Source: Bosea sp. F3-2
GTDB lineage: Bacteria > Pseudomonadota > Alphaproteobacteria > Rhizobiales > Beijerinckiaceae
Direction of reading: 5' to 3'
Length of the DNA: 64,000 bases
Assembly: GCF_008253865.1 (NCBI RefSeq)
Contig: NZ_CP042331.1
Coordinates: 2,418,001 to 2,482,000, forward strand
Shown in pieces: positions 36,000 to 44,483 of this stretch. Positions within the stretch are counted from its first letter, which is position 1. The number at the start of each line of letters is the position of its first letter. The notes beneath the pieces are model-generated. The model was given only the letters and a program-made list of their open reading frames with translations, was not told the DNA's origin and searched no databases. The position numbers and the translations under genes were made by a program.

Positions 36000-36114
36000 C
36001 CTCATCCTGAGAAGCCGCGAAGCGGCGTCTCGAAGGATGCTCCAGATGTCTCCGGAACCTCCTGGATCATCCTTCGAGACGCCATTTCTGGCGAAATGGC
36101 TCCTCAGGATGAGG
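36000..36114. repeat. Intergenic palindrome, CCTCATCCTGAG type
   Basis: About 115 bp downstream of the FMN reductase gene. Ends are CCTCATCCTGAG and CTCAGGATGAGG; inner arms GGCGTCTCGAAGGATG and CATCCTTCGAGACGCC are complementary. It belongs to a different sequence class from the GTCATTCCGG elements but has the same size and architecture. Confidence 0.85.
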
Positions 36115-36225
36115 GCTGGGGAGGTTGTCAAACGGGCCGTGATACGTCACGCGAACGTGGAAAGAGCTTCACAAATCCGAACTGGTCTCAGCGTGGCGGG
36201 ATGCGGAACAATGCCCGTCCCGAGA

Positions 36226-36326
36226 CTAGATCGCCGTGCGTCCTATCGGACGCAAAGTGGCGATCTAGCTCTTTGTTATAGCATCAGATTTTTCCGAAAA
36301 GTGGATTCCACTTTTCGGTCCGATGC
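36226..36326. repeat. Composite palindrome upstream of the metal-dependent hydrolase
   Basis: Two adjoining inverted repeats. The first (36226-36268) has arms CTAGATCGCC and GGCGATCTAG. The second (36294-36318) has an 11-bp stem CCGAAAAGTGG / CCACTTTTCGG with loop ATT, and outer GCATC/GATGC at 36281 and 36322. It is related to hairpins at 17738 and 40241. It ends three bases before the ribosome-binding site of the next gene. Confidence 0.75.
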
Positions 36327-36343
36327 TTCAGGAGCCGACGGAT

Positions 36344-37108
36344 ATGAAGCTCAAACTTCTCCGCAACGCGACGCTGAAACTCGACTATGGCGGCAGGACC
36401 TTCCTGATCGACCCCGATTTCGGCCCGCGCCATAGCCGCCGCTCCTTCACCGGGCGCTCGCAGAATCCGATGGTCGACCTCCCCGAGCCGATCGAGGATA
36501 TCGTTGCGGGCGTCGACACGGTCATCGTCTCGCATCTCCACGCCGATCATTTCGATGAGGTCGCCAAGGAGCGCGTTCCGAAGAACCTGCCGGTCATCTG
36601 CCGGCCCGGCGACGAGGCTGCGATCGCCAAGGCGGGCTTCTCCTCGATCACCGCGATCGAGTGCTTCGTCAGGCTGGGATCGATCGTGCTGAAGCGGCAC
36701 CCGGCCCAGCACGGTACGGGTGCCGTCGTCGAGACGATGGGGCCGGTGATGGGGCTGAGCTTCGAGGCGCCGGGCGAGCCCACGCTCTACTGGTGCGGCG
36801 ACAGCGTGCTCTATCCGCCGCTGCGCGACGCCGTGACGGCGACCGGACCGGACATCATCGTCACCCATTCCTGCGGCGCGATGTGGGACAATACGCTGAT
36901 CGTGATGGACGACGAGCAGACGCTCGATGTCGCTGATGCCTTCCCGCGCGCGACCGTGATCGCAACACATATGGAGGCGCTGGACCATGCCACGGTGAGC
37001 CGAGCAGCCTTGCGGAAGGCGGCCAAGGAACGCGGCGTCGACATGCAACGCCTGCGCATTCCCGCCGATGGCGAGACGATCGAGCTCGGCGTGCCGGCGC
37101 TGGTGTGA
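36344..37108 (+). CDS. Metallo-beta-lactamase-fold hydrolase (UlaG/UPF0173-like)
   Basis: Predicted metal-dependent hydrolase of unknown substrate. 254 residues starting 'MKLKLLRNATLKLDYGGRTFLIDP', the common opening of the UlaG-like branch. The metal motif HLHADHFD (residues about 65-72) is followed by His in 'HPAQHGTG', Asp in 'WCGDSVLY' and a late His in 'ATHMEALDH'. These are the expected five or six ligands. AGGAG precedes the ATG at 36344, right after the composite palindrome. It stands alone between the reductase and the malonate genes. A lactonase or phosphodiesterase role is possible. Confidence 0.85.
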   Translation: MKLKLLRNATLKLDYGGRTFLIDPDFGPRHSRRSFTGRSQNPMVDLPEPIEDIVAGVDTVIVSHLHADHFDEVAKERVPKNLPVICRPGDEAAIAKAGFSSITAIECFVRLGSIVLKRHPAQHGTGAVVETMGPVMGLSFEAPGEPTLYWCGDSVLYPPLRDAVTATGPDIIVTHSCGAMWDNTLIVMDDEQTLDVADAFPRATVIATHMEALDHATVSRAALRKAAKERGVDMQRLRIPADGETIELGVPALV

Positions 37109-37123
37109 TCGGAGCTCGCTAGC

Positions 37124-37304
37124 CGTCATGCTCGGGCTTGACCCGAGCATCTCGGAGAAGGGAGCGTCATTCCGGGCGACCCCTCGGGTCCGGCCTTTGG
37201 CCGGCCCAAGGACAGGCTCCGGGAGACCCGGAATCCATCGTAGAGCGCCGGACCCTTCGATGGATTCCGGATCGGCGCCGCCTTGCGGCTTGTCCGGAAT
37301 GACG
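37124..37304. repeat. Dispersed intergenic palindrome with an extra half element
   Basis: A short hairpin (CGTCATGCTCGGG, then CCCGAGCAT) at 37124-37150 is followed by a full element at 37165-37304 that runs from CGTCATTCCGGG to CCGGAATGACG, with inner arms CCGGAATCCATCG and CGATGGATTCCGG. It lies between the convergent hydrolase and matB genes, and covers almost all of the 207-bp gap. Confidence 0.85.
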
Positions 37305-37315
37305 AGGAGGCGGTC

Positions 37316-38845
37316 TTACTCGCCGGCCTTGAGCTGCTTGGCGTAGATGTCCTTGTACTGCTCGCGCAGCAGGTTCTTCTGAACCTTGCCCATGGTGTTG
37401 CGCGGCAGCTCGGCGACGACGAAGACCTGCTTGGGCTGCTTGAACTTGGCGAGCCGCTGCTCCAGCGCCCTGGCGATGGCCTGCGCAGTGATGTCGGCGC
37501 CGGGCTTGGCGACGACGACCGCGGTGACACCCTCGCCGAAATCGGGATGCGGCACGCCGATGACGGCGCTCTCGATCACGCCCGGCATCTCGTCGATCTC
37601 GGTCTCGACTTCCTTGGGATAGACGTTGTAGCCGCCGGTGATGATCAGGTCCTTGCCGCGCCCGACGATATGGACGTAACCGGCGGTGTCGATCTTGCCG
37701 AGATCGCCAGTGATGAAGAAGCCGTCCGGCCGGAACTCGGCCTTGGTCTTCTCGGGATTGCGCCAGTAGCCCTTGAAGACGTTCGGACCCTTGACCTCGA
37801 TCATGCCGATCTCGTCGGCGGCGAGCGCCTTGCCCGTCTCGGGATCGGTAACGCGCGCCGAAACGCCCGGCAGCGGGAAGCCGACCGTGCCGGCCACACG
37901 ATCCCCCTCATAGGGGTTCGAGGTGTTCATGTTGGTCTCTGTCATGCCGTAACGCTCGAGGATGGCGTGGCCGGTGCGGGCGCTCCACTCCCGATGCGTC
38001 TCGGCCAGCAGCGGCGCCGAGCCGGAGACGAAGAGGCGCATATGCTTCGTCGCCTCCTTAGTCAGGCGGGCATCCTGCAAGAGCCGGACATAGAAGGTCG
38101 GCACGCCCATCATGCTCGTCGCCTGCGGCAGGTATTTGAAGACCTGCTCAGGATCGAATTTCGGCAGGAGGATCATCGAGGCGCCGGCCAGGAGAATCAC
38201 GTTCGTCGCGACGAAGAGGCCATGGGTGTGGAAGATCGGCAGGGCGTGCAGCAGCACGTCGTTCTTGGTGAAGCGCCAGTAATCGACCAGCGCCAGCGCG
38301 TTCGAGGCGAGGTTGTCGTGGCTGAGCATCGCGCCCTTGGAGCGGCCGGTCGTGCCCGAGGTGTAGAGGATGGCGGCAAGATCGTCCGCGCCGCGCTCGA
38401 CATCGGCGAAGCTCGTCGAAGCGGCCTTGGCCTTGTCGAGCAGGCTGCCGACACCGACGCCCAGCGTCTCCAGCTTCGCGCCGGCCTTCTCGGCATAGGG
38501 GCGCAGCGCCTCGGCCTTGGCCGGATCGCAGACGAAGACCGCCGGCTCGGCGTCGCCGAGGAAATACTCGATCTCGGCCGGGGTATAGGCGGTGTTGAGC
38601 GGCAGGAAGATCGCGCCGGCCCGCACCGTGCCGAGATAGAGCATCAGCGCCTCGAAGCTTTTCTCGACCTGCACCGCGACGCGGTCGCCCGGCTTCACGC
38701 CGAGGCCAACCAGGGCGTTGGCGAAGCGGGCGGAGACAGCGAGCATGTCGCCATAGGAGAAGCGCCGGCCGTCATCGAGCGCGGCGAAGGGCGCATCCGG
38801 CGCCGGCATGCGCGAACGGATCAGGTCGAACAGGTGATTGCCCAT
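37316..38845 (-). CDS. matB: Malonyl-CoA synthetase (MatB-type acyl-CoA ligase)
   Basis: Joins malonate to CoA with ATP. 509 residues of the ANL superfamily with the P-loop motif 'ILYTSGTTGRSKGAM' near 160, 'YGMTETNMNTSNPY' (the MatB-like A5 motif near 285), 'GFFITGDLG' and the acyl-AMP 'GGYNVYPKEVE' region, and the catalytic Lys in 'PRNTMGKVQKN' near 490. The upstream gene on the same strand is malonyl-CoA decarboxylase, 29 bp away, so together they convert malonate to acetyl-CoA. No malonate transporter (MatC) or GntR regulator (MatR) is adjacent. Confidence 0.93.
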   Translation of the reverse strand: MGNHLFDLIRSRMPAPDAPFAALDDGRRFSYGDMLAVSARFANALVGLGVKPGDRVAVQVEKSFEALMLYLGTVRAGAIFLPLNTAYTPAEIEYFLGDAEPAVFVCDPAKAEALRPYAEKAGAKLETLGVGVGSLLDKAKAASTSFADVERGADDLAAILYTSGTTGRSKGAMLSHDNLASNALALVDYWRFTKNDVLLHALPIFHTHGLFVATNVILLAGASMILLPKFDPEQVFKYLPQATSMMGVPTFYVRLLQDARLTKEATKHMRLFVSGSAPLLAETHREWSARTGHAILERYGMTETNMNTSNPYEGDRVAGTVGFPLPGVSARVTDPETGKALAADEIGMIEVKGPNVFKGYWRNPEKTKAEFRPDGFFITGDLGKIDTAGYVHIVGRGKDLIITGGYNVYPKEVETEIDEMPGVIESAVIGVPHPDFGEGVTAVVVAKPGADITAQAIARALEQRLAKFKQPKQVFVVAELPRNTMGKVQKNLLREQYKDIYAKQLKAGE

Positions 38846-38874
38846 GATTTCGGGTCCTTTCAGGCGTTTTCGTC

Positions 38875-40209
38875 TCAGTTCGCGGCAGGACGCAGGAGCT
38901 TGCGCACACTGGACGAGGCCACGACCGTGTTGCGGGTAGCGAAGGCCTCGTGATTGGTCTCGATGTCGTTGAGGTCGTAGCGGTAGTTCACCATCACGCC
39001 GTGCGACTCGCGCAACCCGCGCGCCGAGAGATTGCCGCCGACATTGATGCGCTCCAGCCGCGCGCCGTTGCCGAGGTGGAAGCGCGCGACCGGATCGATG
39101 ACCCGGCCGGAGGCCGTGCGGGCCCGCAGCAGATACTCCGCCGTCATCTGGCCGAGCAGCTTGTCGCGGCGCGCCTTCGTCGCATCATCGAGCGAGATGG
39201 TCTCGCCGGCCGGGCGGGCAAGCTCGGAGCGCTCCTCGTTGGTGAGAGCGACGTCGCCCGGCTCCGCCGCGACGCCGGCGAGCCAGCGGGTGAAGCCAGG
39301 CACCGGCGAGAGCGTGACGAAGGTGTCAAGCCCCGGCAGCTCGCGCCGCAGATCCTCGGCGACCTGCTTGATCAGGAAATTGCCGAAGGAGATGCCGCGA
39401 AGGCCCTCCTGGCAGTTCGAGATCGAGTAGAACACCGCGGTCGTCGCCTCCTGCGCCGGCAGCATCTCGCGCTCGGGCTGAAGCACCTCCCTGATGCTGT
39501 GCGGAATCTCGCTGGTCAGCGCGACCTCGACGAAGATCAGCGGCTCGTCGACGAGCTGGGGATGGAAGAAGGCGAAGCAGCGCCGGTCGGCCGGCTCGAG
39601 CCGGCGCCGGAGATCGTCCCAGCCCTGGATTTCGTGGACCGCCTCGTAGCGGATGATCTTCTCCAGCACATTCGCCGGCGTGCGCCAGTCGATGCGGCGC
39701 AGGACGAGGAAGCCGCGGTTGAACCAGGAGCCGAAGAGATGGCGGAAGTCATCATCGATCGCCTTGAGGTCGGGCTGCGTCTCCATCGCCTCAAACAGTG
39801 CTTCGCGCATGCGCACCAGCACAGGCGTGCCTTCCGGCGCGAGGTTGAGGCGGCGCAGCAATTCCTGCCGGCGCGGCTCGGCTGCAAGGTGGAGCGCCGA
39901 TACCGCCGCCGCATCGGGCTTGCTGCGATAGGCCTCGATCGCTTTGTCGAGCCGGCCATGGTCCGGTCCGAAGCGCTCCTGCAACAGGTTGAAGAAGGCG
40001 AGCCGGCCGGGCTTGTCGAGCCGCTGCCAGGCTTCGAGCACCGCCTGCGCCAGCGCCATCCCGGACGCTTCGCCCCGGCCGGACAACAGATCTTCGCAGA
40101 GGCGGTCGATCGGACGGGCGCGATTGCCGAGGAAGCGCTCGAAACCGATCAGTGCGCGGCCACGGTCGGCCACGCTCGTCAGAAGTTCGCCGAGAAACGC
40201 CATATCCAT
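38875..40209 (-). CDS. matA: Malonyl-CoA decarboxylase
   Basis: Decarboxylates malonyl-CoA to acetyl-CoA. About 444 residues with the N-terminal helical domain and the C-terminal GNAT-like catalytic domain: 'ISNCQEGLRGISFGNFLIKQV' (conserved Ser), 'FVTLSPVPGFTRWL', and 'VARFHLGNGARLERIN' (catalytic His). Start ATG at 40209 is preceded by GGGAG; an in-frame ATG six bases later is possible, and longer frames are unlikely. Upstream in the same transcription unit as matB. In Rhizobium the matABC operon also carries the transporter, which is missing here. Confidence 0.93.
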   Translation of the reverse strand: MDMAFLGELLTSVADRGRALIGFERFLGNRARPIDRLCEDLLSGRGEASGMALAQAVLEAWQRLDKPGRLAFFNLLQERFGPDHGRLDKAIEAYRSKPDAAAVSALHLAAEPRRQELLRRLNLAPEGTPVLVRMREALFEAMETQPDLKAIDDDFRHLFGSWFNRGFLVLRRIDWRTPANVLEKIIRYEAVHEIQGWDDLRRRLEPADRRCFAFFHPQLVDEPLIFVEVALTSEIPHSIREVLQPEREMLPAQEATTAVFYSISNCQEGLRGISFGNFLIKQVAEDLRRELPGLDTFVTLSPVPGFTRWLAGVAAEPGDVALTNEERSELARPAGETISLDDATKARRDKLLGQMTAEYLLRARTASGRVIDPVARFHLGNGARLERINVGGNLSARGLRESHGVMVNYRYDLNDIETNHEAFATRNTVVASSSVRKLLRPAAN

Positions 40210-40239
40210 GCGGGCTCCCAGTTCGACCCGGCATCGCAC

Positions 40240-40275
40240 CATCCCGAAAACCGGGATCCACTTTTCGGGTCGATG
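40240..40275. repeat. Short palindrome related to the CCACTTTT hairpins
   Basis: Arms CCCGAAAA and TTTTCGGG flank CCGGGATCCAC, with outer CAT/ATG. It lies 31 bp upstream of the malonyl-CoA decarboxylase start, between it and the kinase gene, and resembles the elements at 17738 and 36294. Confidence 0.65.
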
Positions 40276-40315
40276 ACCTGATCCTATACGAGATTCAGCG
40301 CAGGCAAATCGGGCA

Positions 40316-41578
40316 TCAGCGCAGCAGCTTCCAGGCTTTCAGGAAGAAATCCGGCGTACCGAAATTGCCCGACTTCAGCGCCACGACCATGTCCGGCCCG
40401 TCGACCACGCGCGTCCAGGGCACGCCGGGGTCGATTTCCGGGCCGATCTCCAGCGTGCGGATGCCAAGACCCAGCACGGTCGCGCCCGAGGTCTCGCCGC
40501 CCGCGACGAGAAGCCGCGTCACGCCGCCTTCCGAAAGACGCCGCGCCAGCTCCGCGAAGGCATGCTCGACGATGCCGCCAGCCTTGTCGCGCCCGAGCTT
40601 GTCCTGCACGGCCGCAACCTCGGCCGGATCGTCGCTGGAATAGACCAGAAACGGCTTGTCCTGCGGCTGCGCCAGCGCCCAGGCGGCGAGCCCGGTCGCA
40701 TCCTGGCTGCCGTCGGCTAGGGCGAGCGGATCGACCTTGAGCGCCGGATAGCCCGCTTCCAGCGCAGCCTCGATCTGGCCGCGCGTCGCCGTCGAGCAGC
40801 TGCCGGAGATGATGCCGGCGCGGCCAGCTGGCGCCTTCAACTCCTGCGGCCCGGGACGCTCCGGCAGCAGGCCGGCCCGGCGGAAGTTCTGCGGCAGGCC
40901 CATCGCGATGCCGGAACCGCCCGTCAGCAGGACATGCTCGGACACCGCATGGCCGAGCGTCATCAGGTCCTCGTTGGTCAGGGCGTCGGTGACGGCATAG
41001 CGGACGCCATCAGTCTGCAGCTTGGCGAGGCGCGCCTTCACGGCGGAGGGGCCGGCCAGCACGGTGACGTAGTCGACGAGGCCGACCTCGGTCTTCGCCT
41101 GCGCCGCCATCAGCCGCATCAGGTTGGAATCCCGCATCGGCGTCAGCGGATGGTCCTTCATCGAGCTTTCATGCAGCGGCACGGCGCCGACGAAGAGATA
41201 GCCCTGATAGATCGAGCGGCCATTCGCCGGGAATGCCGGGCAGACGATCGCGAGTTTCGCGCCCAGCCGCTCGGCCAGCGCGTTCGCCACCGGGCCAATA
41301 TTGCCTTCGGCGGTGGAATCGAAGGTCGAGCAGTATTTGAAGAGGATCTGGCGCGCGCCGCCCTTCAGCAGCGCTTCACAGGCGGCAAGCGAATCTGCCA
41401 CGGCCTCGGCCACCGGATTCGTCCGCGACTTCAGCGCGACGACGACGGCGTCGGCCTCCGGCAGCGTGCCGGCCGGCGGCACGCCGATGACCTGGACGGT
41501 GCGCATGCCGGCGCGGTTCAGCATCAGCGCGACATCGGTCGCGCCGGTCATGTCATCGGCAATCACGCCCAGCAGCAT
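40316..41578 (-). CDS. otnK: Four-carbon acid sugar kinase family protein (OtnK-like, DUF1537)
   Basis: Predicted kinase of C4 sugar acids such as 3-oxo-tetronate or threonate. 420 residues: N-terminal substrate domain beginning 'LLGVIADDMTGATDVALML' (the DDMTGA motif of the family), 'KYCSTFDSTAEGNIGPV', and C-terminal nucleotide domain with 'GSCSTATRGQIE' and 'LLVAGGETSGATVLGLGI'. GGGAGAGG six bases before the ATG at 41578 decides the start over longer frames. The usual partners OtnI, OtnC or DenD are not next to it. It reads divergently from the peptide importer. Confidence 0.85.
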   Translation of the reverse strand: MLLGVIADDMTGATDVALMLNRAGMRTVQVIGVPPAGTLPEADAVVVALKSRTNPVAEAVADSLAACEALLKGGARQILFKYCSTFDSTAEGNIGPVANALAERLGAKLAIVCPAFPANGRSIYQGYLFVGAVPLHESSMKDHPLTPMRDSNLMRLMAAQAKTEVGLVDYVTVLAGPSAVKARLAKLQTDGVRYAVTDALTNEDLMTLGHAVSEHVLLTGGSGIAMGLPQNFRRAGLLPERPGPQELKAPAGRAGIISGSCSTATRGQIEAALEAGYPALKVDPLALADGSQDATGLAAWALAQPQDKPFLVYSSDDPAEVAAVQDKLGRDKAGGIVEHAFAELARRLSEGGVTRLLVAGGETSGATVLGLGIRTLEIGPEIDPGVPWTRVVDGPDMVVALKSGNFGTPDFFLKAWKLLR

Positions 41579-41887
41579 GCGGTCCTCTCCCTCGGCCATC
41601 CGGCTCGGTTCTATGCCTGGCAGTTTTAGCGGTCGATTGCCGCCGAGGCGACCGCCATCGTCGCATCCGCCGTTCCCCTTGAAGGCATGCGCCACAGCCT
41701 TGCACGATCGACGTTCAGCGCTGCCTTTCGATCAGGCAGTGCTGCCTGCGAATTGATGCGGCGCATGATCGACGGCCCCGTCATTCTGAGTCAGGTTGGT
41801 GCCATGAGGAACGAATTCGGCGTGGCAGATGCGAAGCGAGCCGGCCGGACACAGTCCTTACAATCATTCGGCACAAGGGGGAGAAGC
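41579..41887. other. 309 bp divergent promoter region, no gene seen
   Basis: Separates the divergently read kinase and binding-protein genes. An in-frame extension of the binding-protein gene reaches 41687 but it lacks a ribosome site and the encoded peptide has no signal character, so it is rejected. No repeat element, operator or confident -35/-10 pair was recognised. GGGGAG at 41880 is the ribosome site of the next gene. Confidence 0.45.
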
Positions 41888-43393
41888 ATGAAGCTGTTGA
41901 AGGTTGCAGTCTCGGCCGCCGCGCTCGCACTCGCGACGCTGCCGGCGCTCGCCCAGGCCCCCTCCACCCTGCGCATCGGGCTGCAGGAAGACCCCGACAT
42001 GCTCGACCCGCACAAGGCGCGCACCTTCGTCGGCCGCATCGTTTTCATGGGGCTGTGCGACAGGCTCGTCGACATCACGCCCGAGCTGAAGCTGGTGCCG
42101 CGGCTGGCGACGGAATGGAATTTCTCCGCCGACGGGCTGACGCTGACCATGAAGCTGCGCAGCGATGCCAAGTTTCACGATGGCGAGTCCTTCAATGCCG
42201 AAGCCGCAAAGGCCAATCTCGAACGCGCGATGACCCTGCCCGACTCGCTGCGCAAGTCGGAGCTGGCCTCGGTCGACAAGGTCGAGGCACCCGATGCCGC
42301 GACGCTGGTGCTGAAGCTGAAGCGGCCCGACGCCACGCTGCTCTCGCAGCTGACCGACCGCGCAGGCATGATGCTCTCGCCCAAGAGCCTCGCCGGCGAT
42401 GTCACGGCGAAGCCGGTCTGCTCCGGCCCCTATAAATTCGTCGAGCGGGTCCAGAACGACCGCATCGTGCTGGAGAAGTTCAAGGAGCATTGGGAGGCGG
42501 ACAAGTACAATTTCGACCGCATCATCTACCGCTCGATCCCCGACACGACCGTTCGCCTCGCCAATCTGCGCTCGGGCGAGCTCGACATGCTGGAGCGCCT
42601 CGCGCCGACCGACGTGAAGTCGGCTCAAGGCGACAAGTCGCTCAAGGTGATGAGCATGGCCAATCTCGGCTACCAGGGCATCACCATCAACACCAACAAT
42701 GGCGAGGCCGCGAAGCAGCCGATGGGCCAGGACAAGCGCGTGCGCCAGGCGCTGTCGCTCGCCATCGACCGCAAGGTGCTGAGCCAGGTGGTGTTCGAAG
42801 GGCTCTATGAGCCGATGAACCAGCCGTTCAACCCGGGCAATTTCTACATCAGCGCCGATCTGCCGGTTCCGGCCCGGGATGTCGCCAAGGCCAAGGCGCT
42901 GCTCAAGGAGGCCGGGCAGCCCAAGGTCACGGCCGAGCTCTTCGTCACCAACAACCCCGTGGACGCCCAGCTTGGCCAGGTCATCCAGGCGATGGCGCAG
43001 GAAGCCGGCATCGACATCCAGATCCGCTCGACCGAGTTCGCCAGCCAGCTGCGCGACCAGCAGCAGGGCAAGTTCCAGATGAGCCGGATCGGCTGGTCCG
43101 GCCGCATCGATCCGGACGGCAACATTCACCCCTTCGTCACCACGGGCGGCGGCCAGAACGACGGCAAATACTCCAACCCCGAGGTCGACCGCCTGCTGAA
43201 CCAGGCCCGCACCGTCTACGAGCCGGCTGTGCGCAAGAAGCTCTACGATGCGGCGCAGAAGATCCTGCAGGACGATCTGCCGATCATCTATCTCTACAAC
43301 CAGACGGTATTCTTCGCGATGCGCGCGAATATGCAGGGCTTTGTGATCAATCCTGACGGGATGATCCGGCTGGCTGGACTGAAGCGCTCGTGA
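41888..43393 (+). CDS. ABC transporter substrate-binding protein, family 5 (dipeptide/glutathione type)
   Basis: Receptor of a Dpp/Gsi-type importer. 501 residues with a Sec signal (MKLLKVAVSAAALALATLPALAQ, described by its start and the ALAQ cleavage site near 22), 'LRIGLQEDPDMLDPHKA', 'LVPRLATEWNFSADGLTLTM' and 'VRQALSLAIDRK'. These are the family-5 blocks. It is followed by two permeases and a gamma-glutamyltransferase-like gene, which suggests peptides or gamma-glutamyl compounds as ligands. A dispersed palindrome separates it from the first permease gene. Confidence 0.92.
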   Translation: MKLLKVAVSAAALALATLPALAQAPSTLRIGLQEDPDMLDPHKARTFVGRIVFMGLCDRLVDITPELKLVPRLATEWNFSADGLTLTMKLRSDAKFHDGESFNAEAAKANLERAMTLPDSLRKSELASVDKVEAPDAATLVLKLKRPDATLLSQLTDRAGMMLSPKSLAGDVTAKPVCSGPYKFVERVQNDRIVLEKFKEHWEADKYNFDRIIYRSIPDTTVRLANLRSGELDMLERLAPTDVKSAQGDKSLKVMSMANLGYQGITINTNNGEAAKQPMGQDKRVRQALSLAIDRKVLSQVVFEGLYEPMNQPFNPGNFYISADLPVPARDVAKAKALLKEAGQPKVTAELFVTNNPVDAQLGQVIQAMAQEAGIDIQIRSTEFASQLRDQQQGKFQMSRIGWSGRIDPDGNIHPFVTTGGGQNDGKYSNPEVDRLLNQARTVYEPAVRKKLYDAAQKILQDDLPIIYLYNQTVFFAMRANMQGFVINPDGMIRLAGLKRS

Positions 43394-43420
43394 GGACTTC
43401 TGCCAGGTCGACAACCGTGC

Positions 43421-43519
43421 CGTCATCCCGGGCGGCCGAAGGTCGACCCGGGATCCATCGTAGAGCGCAGTTCCCTACGATGGATCCCGGAGTTCCGCTT
43501 CGCTGCATCCGGGATGACG
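43421..43519. repeat. Dispersed intergenic palindrome between binding protein and permease
   Basis: About 99 bp from CGTCATCCCGGG to CCGGGATGACG with inner arms GGGATCCATCGTAG and CTACGATGGATCCC. It ends 19 bases before the permease start and shows no clear ribosome site beyond it, so it may lower downstream translation relative to the binding protein. Confidence 0.85.
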
Positions 43520-43538
43520 AAGCGGTTCCGGGCGCGCC

Positions 43539-44483
43539 ATGTTCACCCTAATCTTCCGCCGCATCCTGATCGCGATACCGACGCTGTTTCTGGTATCGGC
43601 CTTCGTCTTCGCCCTGCAGCGCGCGCTGCCGGGCGACCCCTTCCTCGTCATCGCCGGCGAGGAGCGCGACCCCGCGGTGATCGCGCGGTTGCGCGAGATC
43701 TATCACATGGACGATCCCGTGATCGTCCAGTTCTTCGCCTGGCTGGGACAGGTGGTTCAAGGCGATTTCGGCCGCTCGCTGCGCACTGGCGAGCCGGTGC
43801 TGAACCTGATCCTGCAGAAGCTGCCGGTGACGATCCAGCTCGCCACCGCCGCTATCCTCGTCGCGATCTCGATCGGCATCCCGATCGGCATCCTGGCGGC
43901 GCGGCGCAAGGGCACGATCGTCGACTACTCCGCCAGCGCGGTCGCGCTTTCCGGGTTGTCGATCCCGAATTTCTGGTTCGGGATCATGCTGATCCTGCTT
44001 GTCTCGGTGCACCTGAAATGGCTGCCGGCCTCGGGCTATGAATCGATCTTCGTCGATCCCTGGGAGGCGATCCAGCGGCTGATCATGCCGGCCTTCGTGC
44101 TCGGCAATGGGCTTGCCGCCTTCCTGATGCGTCATACCCGCTCGGCGATGCTGGAGGTGCTGCGCTCGGACTATGTCCGCACGGCGCGCGCCAAGGGGCT
44201 CGACGAGGATACCGTCGTCCACCGCCATGCGCTGCGCAACGCGCTTGTGCCGATCATCACGCTGACGACTCTGCTCTTCGGCGAGTTGCTCGCGGGCGCG
44301 GTGCTGACCGAGCAGATCTTCACCATTCCCGGCTTCGGCAAGCTGATCGTCGATGCCGTGTTCAATCGCGACTACGGCGTGGTGCAGGGCGTGGTGCTGT
44401 GCACGGCAATCGGCTTCATCCTGATGAACCTGCTGGCCGACATCCTCTACATCCTCGTCAATCCGCGCCTGAGGACCGGCTGA
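43539..44483 (+). CDS. ABC transporter permease, DppB type
   Basis: First membrane subunit of the importer. 314 residues with about six helices and DppB-group marks: N-terminal 'FRRILIAIPTLFLVSAFVFALQRALPGDPFL', the loop 'RSDYVRTARAKGLDEDTVVHRHALRNALVPIIT' (EAA motif) and the C-terminal 'FGKLIVDAVFNRDYGVVQG'. Its last base overlaps the ATG of the next permease (TGATG). No strong ribosome site is visible. Confidence 0.94.
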   Translation: MFTLIFRRILIAIPTLFLVSAFVFALQRALPGDPFLVIAGEERDPAVIARLREIYHMDDPVIVQFFAWLGQVVQGDFGRSLRTGEPVLNLILQKLPVTIQLATAAILVAISIGIPIGILAARRKGTIVDYSASAVALSGLSIPNFWFGIMLILLVSVHLKWLPASGYESIFVDPWEAIQRLIMPAFVLGNGLAAFLMRHTRSAMLEVLRSDYVRTARAKGLDEDTVVHRHALRNALVPIITLTTLLFGELLAGAVLTEQIFTIPGFGKLIVDAVFNRDYGVVQGVVLCTAIGFILMNLLADILYILVNPRLRTG

